From contig JAZBQD010000030.1 of NCBI GenBank assembly GCA_036583965.1, positions 87,527,300-87,591,299 of the forward strand: DNA of 64,000 nucleotides. The letters are read 5' to 3'. The notes under the pieces are model-generated. The model had not been told where the DNA came from. It saw only the letters and a program-made list of their open reading frames with translations, and did not search any database. Origin of the DNA: Prunella strophiata. Lineage: Eukaryota > Chordata > Aves > Passeriformes > Prunellidae. This document shows positions 36,968 to 46,930 of the stretch, piece after piece (the stretch's first letter is position 1; every line of letters starts with the position of its first letter). Position numbers and translations under genes: made by a program.

Positions 36968-38465
36968 TCCAGGAAGGAAGGGACCCAGGAAGGAAGGACT
37001 CCATGAAGGAAGGAAGGAAGGACTCCCACAGAATGCGGACCTTCCAGGAAGGACTCCATGAAAATGATCAGGAAGTACTCCAGGAAGGACTCCAGAAGGA
37101 TAAGGAAGACTCCATGAAGGAAGACTCCAGGAAAGGAAGGACTCCAGGAAGGAGGACTCCAGGAAGGACTACCAGAGGAAGCGGACTCCCATCCAGGAGG
37201 AATGACTCCAGGAAAGGAAGGACTCCATGTAAGGATGACCGCGGAGGAAGGACTTCCAGGATTAGTACTCCAGGAAGGAGGAATTCCCGTAAGGAGGACT
37301 CCAGTACGGAAGTCTCCAGGAAGGAGGACTCCAGTAATGACTCCAGGACGGAAGGCCTCCAGGACGGAGGACTCCAGGAAGAAGTACTTCCAGGAAGAGG
37401 ACTCCAGGAAGGAATACTCCAGGAAGTGAAGGATGACTCAAGGAGGAATGGACTCCAGGAAGGAAGGGACCCACCAGGAAGTGAAGACTCCAGCCAGGAA
37501 GGATTACTCCATGGGCGGAAGGCTCCAGGAGGAAGGACTCCAGGAAGGAAGGACTCCAGGAAGGAATGACTCCAGGTAAGAATTACTCCCGGAAGGACTC
37601 CATGAAAGGAAGACTCCCAGGAAGTATTACTCCAGGAAGGAAGGACTCCAGGGGTAAGGACTCAGAAGGAAGTACTTCTTTCCAGGAGGCACTCCAGGAA
37701 GGAGGACTCCAGGAAGGAAGACTTCCAGAGGAAGGACTCCAGTAAGGAAGACTTCCAGGATGAAGGACTCCAGGAATGAAGTACTTCCAGAGGAAGGACT
37801 CCAGGAAGTACTCCAGGAAGGAATACTCCAGAGGAAGGACTGTTGGTGGTCCATGAAGGAAGTACTCCAATTAATTAAGGGACTCCCATTAAGGAAGTGA
37901 AGGACTCCAGGAAGGAAGGACTACTTGCTCCAGGCAGGAGACCCAGGAAGAAGGACTCCAGAGAAGGAAGTACTCCAGGGTTAAGTAGTATGACTCCAGG
38001 ACCCATGAGGGACGGACTCCAGGAAGGAAGGACTCAGGAAGGACGTACTTCCATGAAGGAAGGAAGGACTCCAGGAGGAAGGAGGACTCCAGGAAGAAGA
38101 GTACTCACCATGAAGGACTCCAGGATTCCTCCAGGAAGGACTCCATTACTCCGGACTCCATGACTCCAGGAAAAAAACTCCCTTACTCCATACTCCAGGA
38201 CTCCAGGGACTTCCAGGAACACTCCAGACTCCAGGGACTCCATGACTCCCTGACTCCAGGACTCCAGTAACTCCATGACTCCAGTACTCCATGGAGGATA
38301 AACTCCATTACTTCCATACTCCAGTGGTTTGGGGTGTGTGGGGGGGGGGGGGAGGGAACTCCAGGTACTCCATTACTCCATGACTCCATGACTCCAGTAC
38401 TCCAGGACTCCAGGACTCCAGTACTCCAGGAACTCAGTACCTCCTTACTCCCCAGGACTCGCAGG
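36968..38465. repeat. Degenerate GGACTCCAGGAA-type tandem array
   Basis: About 1.5 kb built from irregular units of GGACTCCAGGAAGGAA with single-base insertions and substitutions everywhere. From about 38,100 the GGAA part disappears and the units become ACTCCAGGACTCCATG. A G13 run lies at 38,340-38,352. Open frames through it give repeat peptides and are not genes. It is bounded on the left by the abrupt end of copy A and on the right by GGAA tetramers. It may be a genuine satellite or a corrupted consensus of the GGAA array. Confidence 0.85.
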
Positions 38466-38689
38466 AATGAAGGAAGGAAGGAAGGAAGGAAGGAGGACGA
38501 CGGAAGGAAGAAGGAAGGAAGGAAGAAGGAATGAGGACGGCAGGAAGGAGAGGCGGAGGAAGGCAGGAAGGAAGGAAGGAAGGAGGAATGAAGGAGGAAG
38601 GAATGAAGGAAAGAAGGAAGGCAGGAGTGAATTATGAATGAAGGAAGGAAGGAAGGAAGAAGAAGGAGGAGTCCTTGCCTTACTTCCTT
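38466..38689. repeat. GGAA microsatellite, noisy
   Basis: GGAA tetramers with scattered CGAC, GGCA and GAAT interruptions. It resembles the array in the first LTR copy but is much less regular. Confidence 0.88.
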
Positions 38690-38880
38690 CTGCCTTGCAC
38701 TCCGTCCTTCTTCCATTTCTTCCACCTACTTACTTACCTTACGTTCCTCCTTCCTTAATTCCTTCCTTCCTTCCTTCCTTCTTACTTCATACCTTTCCTT
38801 CCGTCCTTCCTTCCTTCCTTACATTTAGGCCTTATTCCGTCCTTCCTTACTTCCTTCCTTACTCTCCCTTAATTCCTTCT
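38690..38880. repeat. TTCC microsatellite, inverted relative to the preceding GGAA
   Basis: From about 38,690 the strand composition flips from purine to pyrimidine: CTTCC/TTCCTTCC units continue to about 38,880. Together with the array to its left this makes an imperfect inverted repeat of about 400 bp. Confidence 0.88.
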
Positions 38881-38912
38881 CAGTATTCCTTCTCCTTCAA
38901 GGAGGACGACTG

Positions 38913-39337
38913 GCTCCAGGCACCAGAGCAGAGATTCCCTGCAACCCATAGGAGGGCCCTGTGCTGGAGCTGCTGGCTGCCTGTAGGAGGCTGTGACCCT
39001 GTGGGAAGCTCACATGGCAGCAGGTCTCTGGCCGGACCTGTGGGACCCCTGAGAGAGGAGGCCACACTGCAGTCTCTGTGGGGCACTCTCACTGGAGCAG
39101 GCTGTTCCTGAAAGACTTCACCCCTTGGAAGGGACCCACTGGAGCAGTTTGTGAAGAACTGCAGCTGCTGGGAAGGGCTCACATTGGAGGACTGATTCCC
39201 ATGGAAGGGACCCCACACTGGAGCAGAAGAGTGGGAAGGAGAGAAGGAAGGAGTAGAGAGATAACGTGAAAAGTGCCTGCAGCCCCCCATCCCTGCCCCC
39301 CTGTACCTGTTGTCAGGGGGAGGTAAGAGATTGAATA
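38913..39337 (+). mobile_element. Second copy of the ERV-L-type LTR, partial, cut by the gap
   Basis: Begins GCTCCAGGCACCAGAGCAG and follows the first LTR copy (from 34,511 to about 34,940) closely, including CCTTGGAAGGGACCC, GAAGAACTGCAGCTG and the GATAACGTG block, until it runs into the N gap. It lacks the LTR 5' block and the LTR 3' end. Like copy one it follows a GGAA-type array. Confidence 0.88.
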
Positions 39338-39837
39338 NNNNNNNNNNNNNNNNNNNNNNNNNNNNNNNNNNNNNNNNNNNNNNNNNNNNNNNNNNNNNNN
39401 NNNNNNNNNNNNNNNNNNNNNNNNNNNNNNNNNNNNNNNNNNNNNNNNNNNNNNNNNNNNNNNNNNNNNNNNNNNNNNNNNNNNNNNNNNNNNNNNNNNN
39501 NNNNNNNNNNNNNNNNNNNNNNNNNNNNNNNNNNNNNNNNNNNNNNNNNNNNNNNNNNNNNNNNNNNNNNNNNNNNNNNNNNNNNNNNNNNNNNNNNNNN
39601 NNNNNNNNNNNNNNNNNNNNNNNNNNNNNNNNNNNNNNNNNNNNNNNNNNNNNNNNNNNNNNNNNNNNNNNNNNNNNNNNNNNNNNNNNNNNNNNNNNNN
39701 NNNNNNNNNNNNNNNNNNNNNNNNNNNNNNNNNNNNNNNNNNNNNNNNNNNNNNNNNNNNNNNNNNNNNNNNNNNNNNNNNNNNNNNNNNNNNNNNNNNN
39801 NNNNNNNNNNNNNNNNNNNNNNNNNNNNNNNNNNNNN
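39338..39837. other. Assembly gap, 500 N
   Basis: Exactly 500 N, a fixed placeholder size rather than a measured distance. The left contig ends inside an LTR; the right contig begins in unrelated single-copy sequence. Open frames spanning it are artefacts. Confidence 0.99.
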
Positions 39838-40194
39838 TGCTTTGGGCTTTTAAGAGCAGCACTGTAATTCATCAACACCACATGATTTTGGTCAATTCTG
39901 ACAGCTACTTCAAGTTACGACAAATCTGGCCCCAGAGATTTAAGCAAAGACGCATGAGCCATAATTTTTCTGTTCCACCGTTGTGAGATGCTATAATGTC
40001 AAAAGAAAATGACTTTCCTAACTACCCACCTCTCTTTGTGCTGTTTCTCATGCCTGCTGCACTAATTGAATCACTCCCAGAGCCACTGTATCAATTCTAA
40101 CTTTCTGTATTATTAGGATTTAATCAGGCATGGGGACAGACCATCTTGGAGAGGTGAGGGGCCTTTGTGAGGTGCCCATCGGCCTCTGACATTA
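39838..40194. other. AT-rich noncoding DNA next to the CpG island
   Basis: Single-copy-looking, with TAATT-type motifs. A branch-point-like TCTAAC and pyrimidine tract end in TATTATTAG at about 40,116, followed after 37 bp by GAGGTGAGG, which would make a tiny exon. I give this little weight. Confidence 0.35.
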
Positions 40195-40700
40195 AAGCCC
40201 GCTTCCATTCAATGATGAGCAACTTTCAGGTAATCGGGGCCGGCCAGGAAGCCGCGGGAGATGAGCTGGACGTGGCTGGGATGGCTCACTCGGAGCTGCC
40301 GGGAGCCGGGAGGGTTTATATATCCCAGCACCCAGTGGCCGACACGCCCGGGAAGGAGAGTGGAGCGCGTGTGGCCGTGAGAGGTTGCCGGGTGTGGCCT
40401 TGCCCTGGCGGGCAGGGGTGTCTGACAGCTTGCATTGAACCGGCAAGGGCAACAGAAAGGGGGTGGGGAGTGCCGTCTGCGAGACATGCCCCCGAGCCGC
40501 CGACAGACCGGTGGTCCTGCAAAGGCTGTTCCCCAACTGACTGCCCGCGGCAGCTGCGGGGATGCTGCGTCCGTGGCCGTGCGTGCCGTGCCGTGCGTGC
40601 CGTGCCGTGCCGGCCAGGGCCTCTGCCTGCCTCTCAGCCATCAGCAGGCATTCCGGTGGCAGGGCAGGGCAGCAGCACCTTGATCTCCGGTGAGCACAGG
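40195..40700 (+). promoter_or_regulatory. CpG island with TATA-like element
   Basis: About 500 bp with roughly 40 CpG dinucleotides, against a handful per kilobase elsewhere, and high GC content. It has GCGCGTG, CCGCGGG and GCCGCCG clusters and a TTTATATAT element at 40,315-40,323 on the plus strand. CpG islands of this size in birds usually mark promoters. A 196-codon open frame crosses it (40,167-40,757) but shows no domain; GC-rich DNA lacks stops, so I do not call it a gene. Because it lies between the gap and the noisy segment, its placement here is uncertain. Confidence 0.5.
40571..40613. repeat. CGTGC/CGTGCCGTGC minisatellite in CpG island
   Basis: About eight imperfect copies of a CGTGC pentamer. 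Confidence 0.85.
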
Positions 40701-42000
40701 GACTACCAGTCCTCTGTTCCCTGTGAGACCTTTTCCTTTCTAGTTTCAGGATTGTAGGGGGGTTGAGTGATGCCCAATTGTTTGCCTGTCACTGTGTATG
40801 TGAGCACCAACAGAGGACTCACCAGGTAGCACTTACCCTGACACTTCTCACTTTGCTCTGCAGAGGACTATCTACTCATTTAATTTTCCAATTAAATTTA
40901 ATTCAAACTGCCCTGGCATAGTTGGCACTCCCATGCCACTGCACAAGGTTGCAGCACTTGTGTGCCCAGGGCAGGGTACCTTGGCAGAGGTGTTGCTGCA
41001 ATTGGCCACAGCTTCTCCTCCAGCCTCTAACTTGCCCTATCATTTTGAATTTCAACCAGCTTTATCCCTCCTGAAAGGGAAAAAAAGGTCTGTGCAAACA
41101 ATCTGCTTGTGGAACAGCGGAGTTTATCAAACACAAATGTGGACAGGCTTCTACAAAATTACCTCAGCCTCATGTGCCTCTTTGTCCACTCTACAATTAT
41201 ATTGATATTCTTTGATATCCTCCCCTCACCAGAAGGCCGAATTGGTTGGTACAACACAATGAATTATCCTGAGTTTTTGGTGATCCTTTCAGCAATAATG
41301 TCTACAAGTTAAACTCTGTCAGTTGGAGGTACTGTAATCTGATGTTGGATGCACACAATCACTCTCGATCGAGGGGGGTACTGTTTTAGTTTGCAATTAT
41401 TCTACCTGCCAGCACCACCAAACTGCAATCAAAAAAGCCATGTGATGGGGATGGAAAAAAGGAGTTGATTGTTTCAGCGTCTAAAGGGTTGGGTTTTTCC
41501 CACTAGAAATTGGACTGCTGTTGGTTTGGGTAATCTGGGCTAGAAGATTCCATTGCTCAAGTGGTTCAGAACTCCAAGGTAGAGTTAGCCCAGCTGACTT
41601 GTACTTACTGTCCCCCAACCCCCTTTTAGTCACCCATTCGTTTTGGGCCCTTGGATGAAGTTATTAAAGTGTCATTACTGAATTACTGTTTTACTAAAGA
41701 ATTACTCCCAGTTTCAATAGCCCTCAGCCAGGGCCAGGGCACTCACTGCAGCCTATGGAGCAACTCTCTGTGCTGTGTTACCAATTCATATTTGCTGTGT
41801 CCTTTCAGTGAGTGTTCGAAGATTTCACTGGACTTAAATCCTGCTTGGCACAGTGAGGAAGAAAGAGAGGAGTTAAGACATTTCTCACTGAAGTTTAGAT
41901 AGGCTTCACAAACAAGCTTCCAGAGATTTCTATGGTGGCTGTTAATCAGGTTTTTGTGGCCAACTATCTGCTCAAGATAGTGAGACGCCAGCTCTGATGT
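40701..42000. other. Noncoding DNA, no gene seen
   Basis: CpG-poor single-copy-looking sequence. Open frames reach about 90 codons without domains. Confidence 0.45.
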
Positions 42001-42623
42001 ATATTATCTGTTTTCTGTTACAGTGTGAATCGGTTCATGGTAAAGTACGCCTAATACAAAGTTCGCCCATCCTGAATTTCTTTAGTTATAGAAGCCGTCA
42101 TGGTTTAACATTATCATATGAGCTACGAAATACAGATTAACTCTCACAGCATGTCCCCCCGCCCACTGGGCATTGCAGCATTGACACGTTACATTGTGAT
42201 GGATTGGGATAAGAAAAGGTTTATTGAAGAAAGCTTTTTTTTCAGACAAAAGGCCGTTAATCTATTCTCCACAATCTTCTTCCCCACAAAAGTGTCAAGA
42301 TATATAGTGCCAGGCTTTAAAGGTAAAGTTGAGGAGGCACCTTTCTTAATGTTTAGAAATACAGGTCACAAAGGACTCAGGTTTAATGCAGTTAAAAGTA
42401 AAACATGTCGCGCATATTATTTCTCACTATAACATCTTTATTATTAGAATTTAGGGAAAAATAGGCATTATAGACCACATGCGATTACACCTAAACAGTT
42501 TTCAAGCTTACTCATGGACCACATTTGAAAAAACGCATTGGGTTGGTTGATGTTGATGTTGTAAATATGCATGATTGTATAACTGATTTTCATTTTCCCC
42601 GCAGATAGTAACAAGTCACAGAG
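42001..42623. other. Sequence of declining quality, no feature
   Basis: CpG begins to appear at unusual rates (GTACGCC, TTCGCCC, GCCGTC, GTCGCGC). A 104-codon frame at 42,118-42,432 has no recognisable domain. It reads like a transition into poorly corrected sequence. Confidence 0.35.
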
Positions 42624-42900
42624 ATCATTGTAGGACAGAAATGGTTTGGGTTGGGTAGGGGGGACCATCCTATAAATCCCTATCTTGCTGCCATGGGCTG
42701 ATAGGGGACAATGACACACTATCCCAAGGTTGCTCCAAACGCCCCACAGTGTGCCCGGCTGGCAACCTGGAGTTGGACACGGCCAGGGATCAGGGGCAGT
42801 ACACAGCTTCCTGGGCACCCCTGTGCCCCAGGGGGCGGCCCACCCTCACAGGGATATGAAATTTCTTCCCAAGATATCCCATCTAAACATGGCCCCATTG
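42624..42900 (-). mobile_element. CR1 LINE 3' end, riddled with small insertions
   Basis: Recognisable CR1 blocks in reverse orientation: ATGGTTTGGGTTGGG, TGCCATGGGCTGATAGGGACA-like, AGGTTGCTCCAAACGCC, GGACACGGCCAGGGATC, ACCCTCACAGGGATATGAAA and CCATCTAAACATGG. Almost every block is separated from the next by one- or two-base insertions. Old CR1 copies diverge mostly by substitution, so this pattern points to sequencing insertions and not to age. It serves as an internal gauge of read quality here. Confidence 0.75.
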
Positions 42901-44455
42901 ACTCCTAAACCTTTCCAAACAGTGCAAGTGAATTGCTCGCTCAGAGTTCCTTACCCAATTTGAGGACCAGAAATGGTGTGTTTTGCGATGGTGGGGGGGT
43001 CGCCTTCAGCTGCGTGATCACATCAAGAAATTCTCTATCCAAGCAGGACGTCGAGTCACGCTCCTTTAGACCGAAGGCGTCAAGTCATATGATACCCACA
43101 GCAGTCCTAGTACACATACAAATAGGACAAGCTTAGTCTCACATGTAGTAGGACATCCACAGGCGGAGTTATGAGAGCCCCTATCCTAGGTGTAGTATGT
43201 GCATTCCTGACGTGGGAATACAGAAGGCAAGTATAGTCATTAGTAGATGAGATTGGGAGAGCCAAGTACTTTAGGAGACTTCCATGTCAACACTGTCATA
43301 TTCAAGGGAGAATTTCTTTATAAAGATCTCTCGGGGTATTGGCTGTTAGTTCTCTAGGATTAGATTTATGGCATCCCAGAATAGTTTGATGCCAATTTGT
43401 CCAGCTGCGAGCATCCCTCCCCTCTTGGCTTGTGGCCCAGCGCACCATACCTTGAAAGCGCTCTGTCTCGGTGACGGTCGCCGTACACCTTTTTTAGGCA
43501 ATTGTTGCATGCTCCGCCCCGCTGAAGCTCAGCTACCAGTAGTGTGAGATATACTTTGTCCTCGGACATGTCGAACACGAAGGCTAGTGATGGACAATTT
43601 GTTAAATTTGGAGCCAGGTGATCCATGACTGACACATATTATCGTGTTCGCATTAATATCTGAGCTTGTGTAAACCGTTCCACTCATGTTACATCGCACC
43701 GATACACTTCCAATTCTTCCCCTACGTCAACGTTCACCCATTTCCTTCCCAGGTTTCGCCCGTTCGTCGCATGCACACACGCTTGGACCGGTAGCAGCCT
43801 GGCACCCGGCCCACCTAAAGGGAGCGATCAGGATCTTCACGTCTCGATTGTCTCACACCCCAACTTGGAGCGCACAGCGCAATCTCACGCCTGCCCTCGG
43901 GTTTATGGCTCCTGAACCGTAACAGTTCACACTTGTAATCATGTGTACCTATAGAGGGAAGTCCGCCATGGAATCTAGCAAACGTATCATTCTAATCGCT
44001 GCATTGGTATGATAGGTCCGCTGCTCCAACTCCAGTGAGGTGTAAGTGTTGAAAAAGTGAAATGCATAATTATCTCTACTACGTGGCTTTCATCCTTTCT
44101 ACTGATTGTAAATAGGTTCCAGCCATTTTATCCCTTTGTTTGGCATCCAATATATCTTCCACACTTCTCAAGATTGCATTAATGTCAACAAGGCATTGTT
44201 ACCCAACACACCAGTCATTTAGTGAAAGAGTACATTCGGTGGTCCAGCTTAGGCTAATGTTGTATCATGAGAGTTCAGTTTACACTTTAATACATAACCA
44301 AAAGTATGCGCTCGGCCATTGCGACTTCTCCCAATGAGGATGAGGTATTAATCCACCATAATTTAGAAGTGTCCCCACTCGTTTCTCTGTGCTATCTTTG
44401 CAAATGATATTGTCCCTGATTTATGTTTAGGTCTGTTGTGACGCCTGCGTGCGAG
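42901..44455. other. Featureless block without CpG depletion; probable low-quality fill
   Basis: About 1.5 kb with near-even base composition. By eye count, some 50 CpG fall between about 43,000 and 44,000, several times the rate in the single-copy DNA around it. GC is not raised to CpG-island levels, and there are no repeats, no long open frames and nothing bird-like. It is flanked by insertion-ridden CR1 and LTR copies. The best reading is near-random base calls from a single poor read used to bridge a gap. Foreign DNA is the alternative. Confidence 0.6.
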
Positions 44456-45189
44456 AGCTCACATTGGCAGCAGGTCTCGGCGAGGACTGTGTGGACCGCC
44501 ATAGGGAGAGAGTGGTAGGGAAGGCCCAGGCTCCACTCATGACAGTATCTCTGTGGGGGTCCTAATCTCACTGAGATGCAGGAATTGTTCCTGAATTAAG
44601 AAGCTTCAAACACCTTGAAAATTAGGAGACCAGTACAATCGTGGAGCAGTATGTGACTAAGAACTGCAGCCTGCTGGGAAGGGCTCCACATTGTGTACAA
44701 GGACTGATTCCCAGTGGGAAGGGACCCCCACACTGGAGCATAGAGTGGAAGGAGAGAAGAAGAAAGTAGGAGATAACGCTGAAAAAAAAGTGCCTGCCAG
44801 CCCCCAAAATCCCTCCCCATGTACCTGTTGTCAGGGGGTAGGTAAGCGGAATTTTGACATTAAATTAAGCCGGTTCTGGAAAGAGGAGGGAGGGATGATT
44901 AGGAGATCTACGTGATGATGGTGAGTGTTGTTTTTTGTGATTGGGATCATAGCTGTTTACTTCATCATTTATGACTAACATCTGATATGACTAGGCACAA
45001 TTAATTCAAACTAGATGATCACAAAATCCAGGTAGTCTGTTCCATTATGGTAACTGTTGAGTGATCTCTCCCTGTCCTTATCCTGACCCAAAAGCCTTTT
45101 GTTGCATTTTCTTCCCCTTGTCCAGCTAAGGAGGGGAGAGACAAAGCAGCTTTAGTCAGCACCTGGGCCACAAATGTCAACCCCAGACA
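44456..45189 (+). mobile_element. Third copy of the ERV-L-type LTR 3' part, first two thirds corrupted
   Basis: AGCTCACATTGGCAGCAGGTC opens a match to the first LTR copy from 34,606. Up to 45,041 the match is full of insertions: 586 bases here correspond to 467 bases in the first copy, about a quarter longer. From TCCATTATGG at 45,041 the sequence abruptly becomes clean and nearly identical to the first copy through the LTR end GTCAACCCCAGACA at 45,189. The LTR 5' block and the GGAA array are absent. Confidence 0.85.
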
Positions 45190-46930
45190 ATGAACAAAAT
45201 ATTCTTTTATTTCTCTAACATATTAAAAAAATCTTCCTCATGTAGCCCTCCATTTAATCATGGTCTGATGTCTCTTACTCAGACCATGATGTTTTATGCA
45301 CAGGTATCTTCCCATAACCTTTCATCCTTTCCCAGCACCTACTGGAGCCTTTCCTCTCACCACCAGGTCACTGTTGAGGCCCACACACCTATTTTGGCTG
45401 TTCAGCATCATCCAGGCTTCTCAGCTTCTCTCTCCAGGACACTGACTCTCACTGTGGGCCTGAGCTCATTCAGTCTTTTTGTTTCTTTCACCTACCATGA
45501 CCATCCTTTGGCTTCAAACATCTTCCCAGCCATACATTAGTCTGGCAGTAGGAAAAAGCCTTGGCACAAGTAAAGGCATATATAGATAAACTGGTTGATG
45601 GGTGGATTGAAGGCAGCCCCTCAAATGCAAACTTGCTGTGGGCCGTGGTAAGAGGCTTAAAACAGATGAGTTCATCAACATCTGAGTGAAATGACAGATG
45701 AGAATGGCTCTGAAGTAGCCAAGTGTAGGTTGATTCCAGTATGACTCATACCAACAAACCTAGAAACAAACACAGAATCATTGCTGGAGAAAGTTTCTGT
45801 CCAACAAGAAGCTAGGAGGAATTGAAAAATGAAAATGATTGGGTAAATTCTTGGTAAATAGTTGCATGTATTTCCAAGTAGTTATATACACACATATATA
45901 TACATATATATATATATAAAAGACAGATGGATAAAGATAAACAGTTGGTCGGTTCTGAGAAGCAGAGGTGCTATAAAAACTTTTAGATTATCTAAATCTA
46001 ATTGGAGGAATATGATTTTTTGGTATTTTGATGACCCTGAACACCCTGCTAAGGAAGTAGCTCATGTAAAACACTTTAAACACAAAAAGAAGAGAGCTGA
46101 AAGGATTAATGCTGTTCTTCCATGTGTAAACAGAAGAATATTAATCAAGAATGGAAAGGTCACATTGCCTCTCCAAGTACACTGAAGGGATTGCCTGTTC
46201 TGAAGCTTAATGAATCTCTAAATATATAAATCTGAATGGTTTTCCTTCTCTAGTAGTGTTAAAGAAAATCTACATAGACTGCAGATTGCTGTTCCTCTAG
46301 GTCCCATCAATCCTTCCTTTTCACTGCATCAGTCTTATCAGTCCTCATGCTCTCCCCTGGTAATAAGCATGCAGAGCTGTCTCTGATCTCTGTGCTTTGA
46401 AGTGGAAGAAAAATCAGCCTTGTGCTTAGATCAGCAGTTAAGACAGTCATTTATTCCTCGTGTTTATTTATTTGAAATTACTGAAATTATGTGATAATAG
46501 ATTTTAAGATGACAACAAAACCAATCTGACCTAAATCACAATAGAGATCAAGGCTTATAATTTCCATTATTGGCAGTATTAAGACCTACAAGAGGACTAA
46601 TTTGTTTAACTCAGTGACAATAATGATAATTTCTTTTCACTTCTTGTTATCAAGTTTTGCAGAATCATATTGCTCATCAAGCTGTCTTCATAGGGATCAT
46701 TCTTTATTAGTGTCAAGGGATACTTGGAGACAAAATTTCAGATCTTGACAGCTGATTTGTGCATAAAGCTGCATTTATTGCATTTTTTTGTTCAAAATCC
46801 CAAATGATGTCTTGGTACTTGCATTTTAATACAAAGTAGGCCCTTTCTCAATTCCACCTGAACAAATATGAGTGTGCAGGTTTATTATCTGTCCTCAGGT
46901 TGGTACTCAGGTTCTGGGAACATACTTGAC
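45190..46930. repeat. Duplicated unit, copy B: LTR 3' flank
   Basis: Second copy of 35,221-36,967, in the same orientation and shifted by 9,969 bases at its left edge and 9,963 at its right. Copy B runs on past ACTTGAC into ordinary unique sequence (AAATGGGTACATTTTCCC), whereas copy A breaks into satellite there. Copy B therefore looks like the correctly continued version of the locus. Confidence 0.93.

Noticed and set aside
37003..38725. Open frames of 180-188 codons with repeated GRTPGRK or SWSPSFLE-like peptides
   Set aside because: They translate the degenerate GGACTCC/GGAA array; both strands are open and unit lengths are irregular.
34106..38880. Regularly spaced repeats that could be mistaken for a CRISPR array
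   Set aside because: No constant repeat with unique spacers; units are 4-16 bp microsatellite in vertebrate DNA.
38880..39881. Open frames of up to 333 codons across the gap
   Set aside because: Most residues are unknown (N gap); the real parts are LTR sequence.
40116..40153. 37-bp exon-like segment whose translation contains RHGDR, a histidine acid phosphatase-like string
   Set aside because: Too short, no neighbouring exons, and no other part of that family is present; chance match.
40167..40757. 196-codon open frame over the CpG island
   Set aside because: No recognisable domain, antisense frames are also open, and high GC makes stops rare. It also contains a pentamer minisatellite.
42118..42432. 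104-codon open frame
   Set aside because: Lies in the poorly supported noisy segment and matches no family I know.
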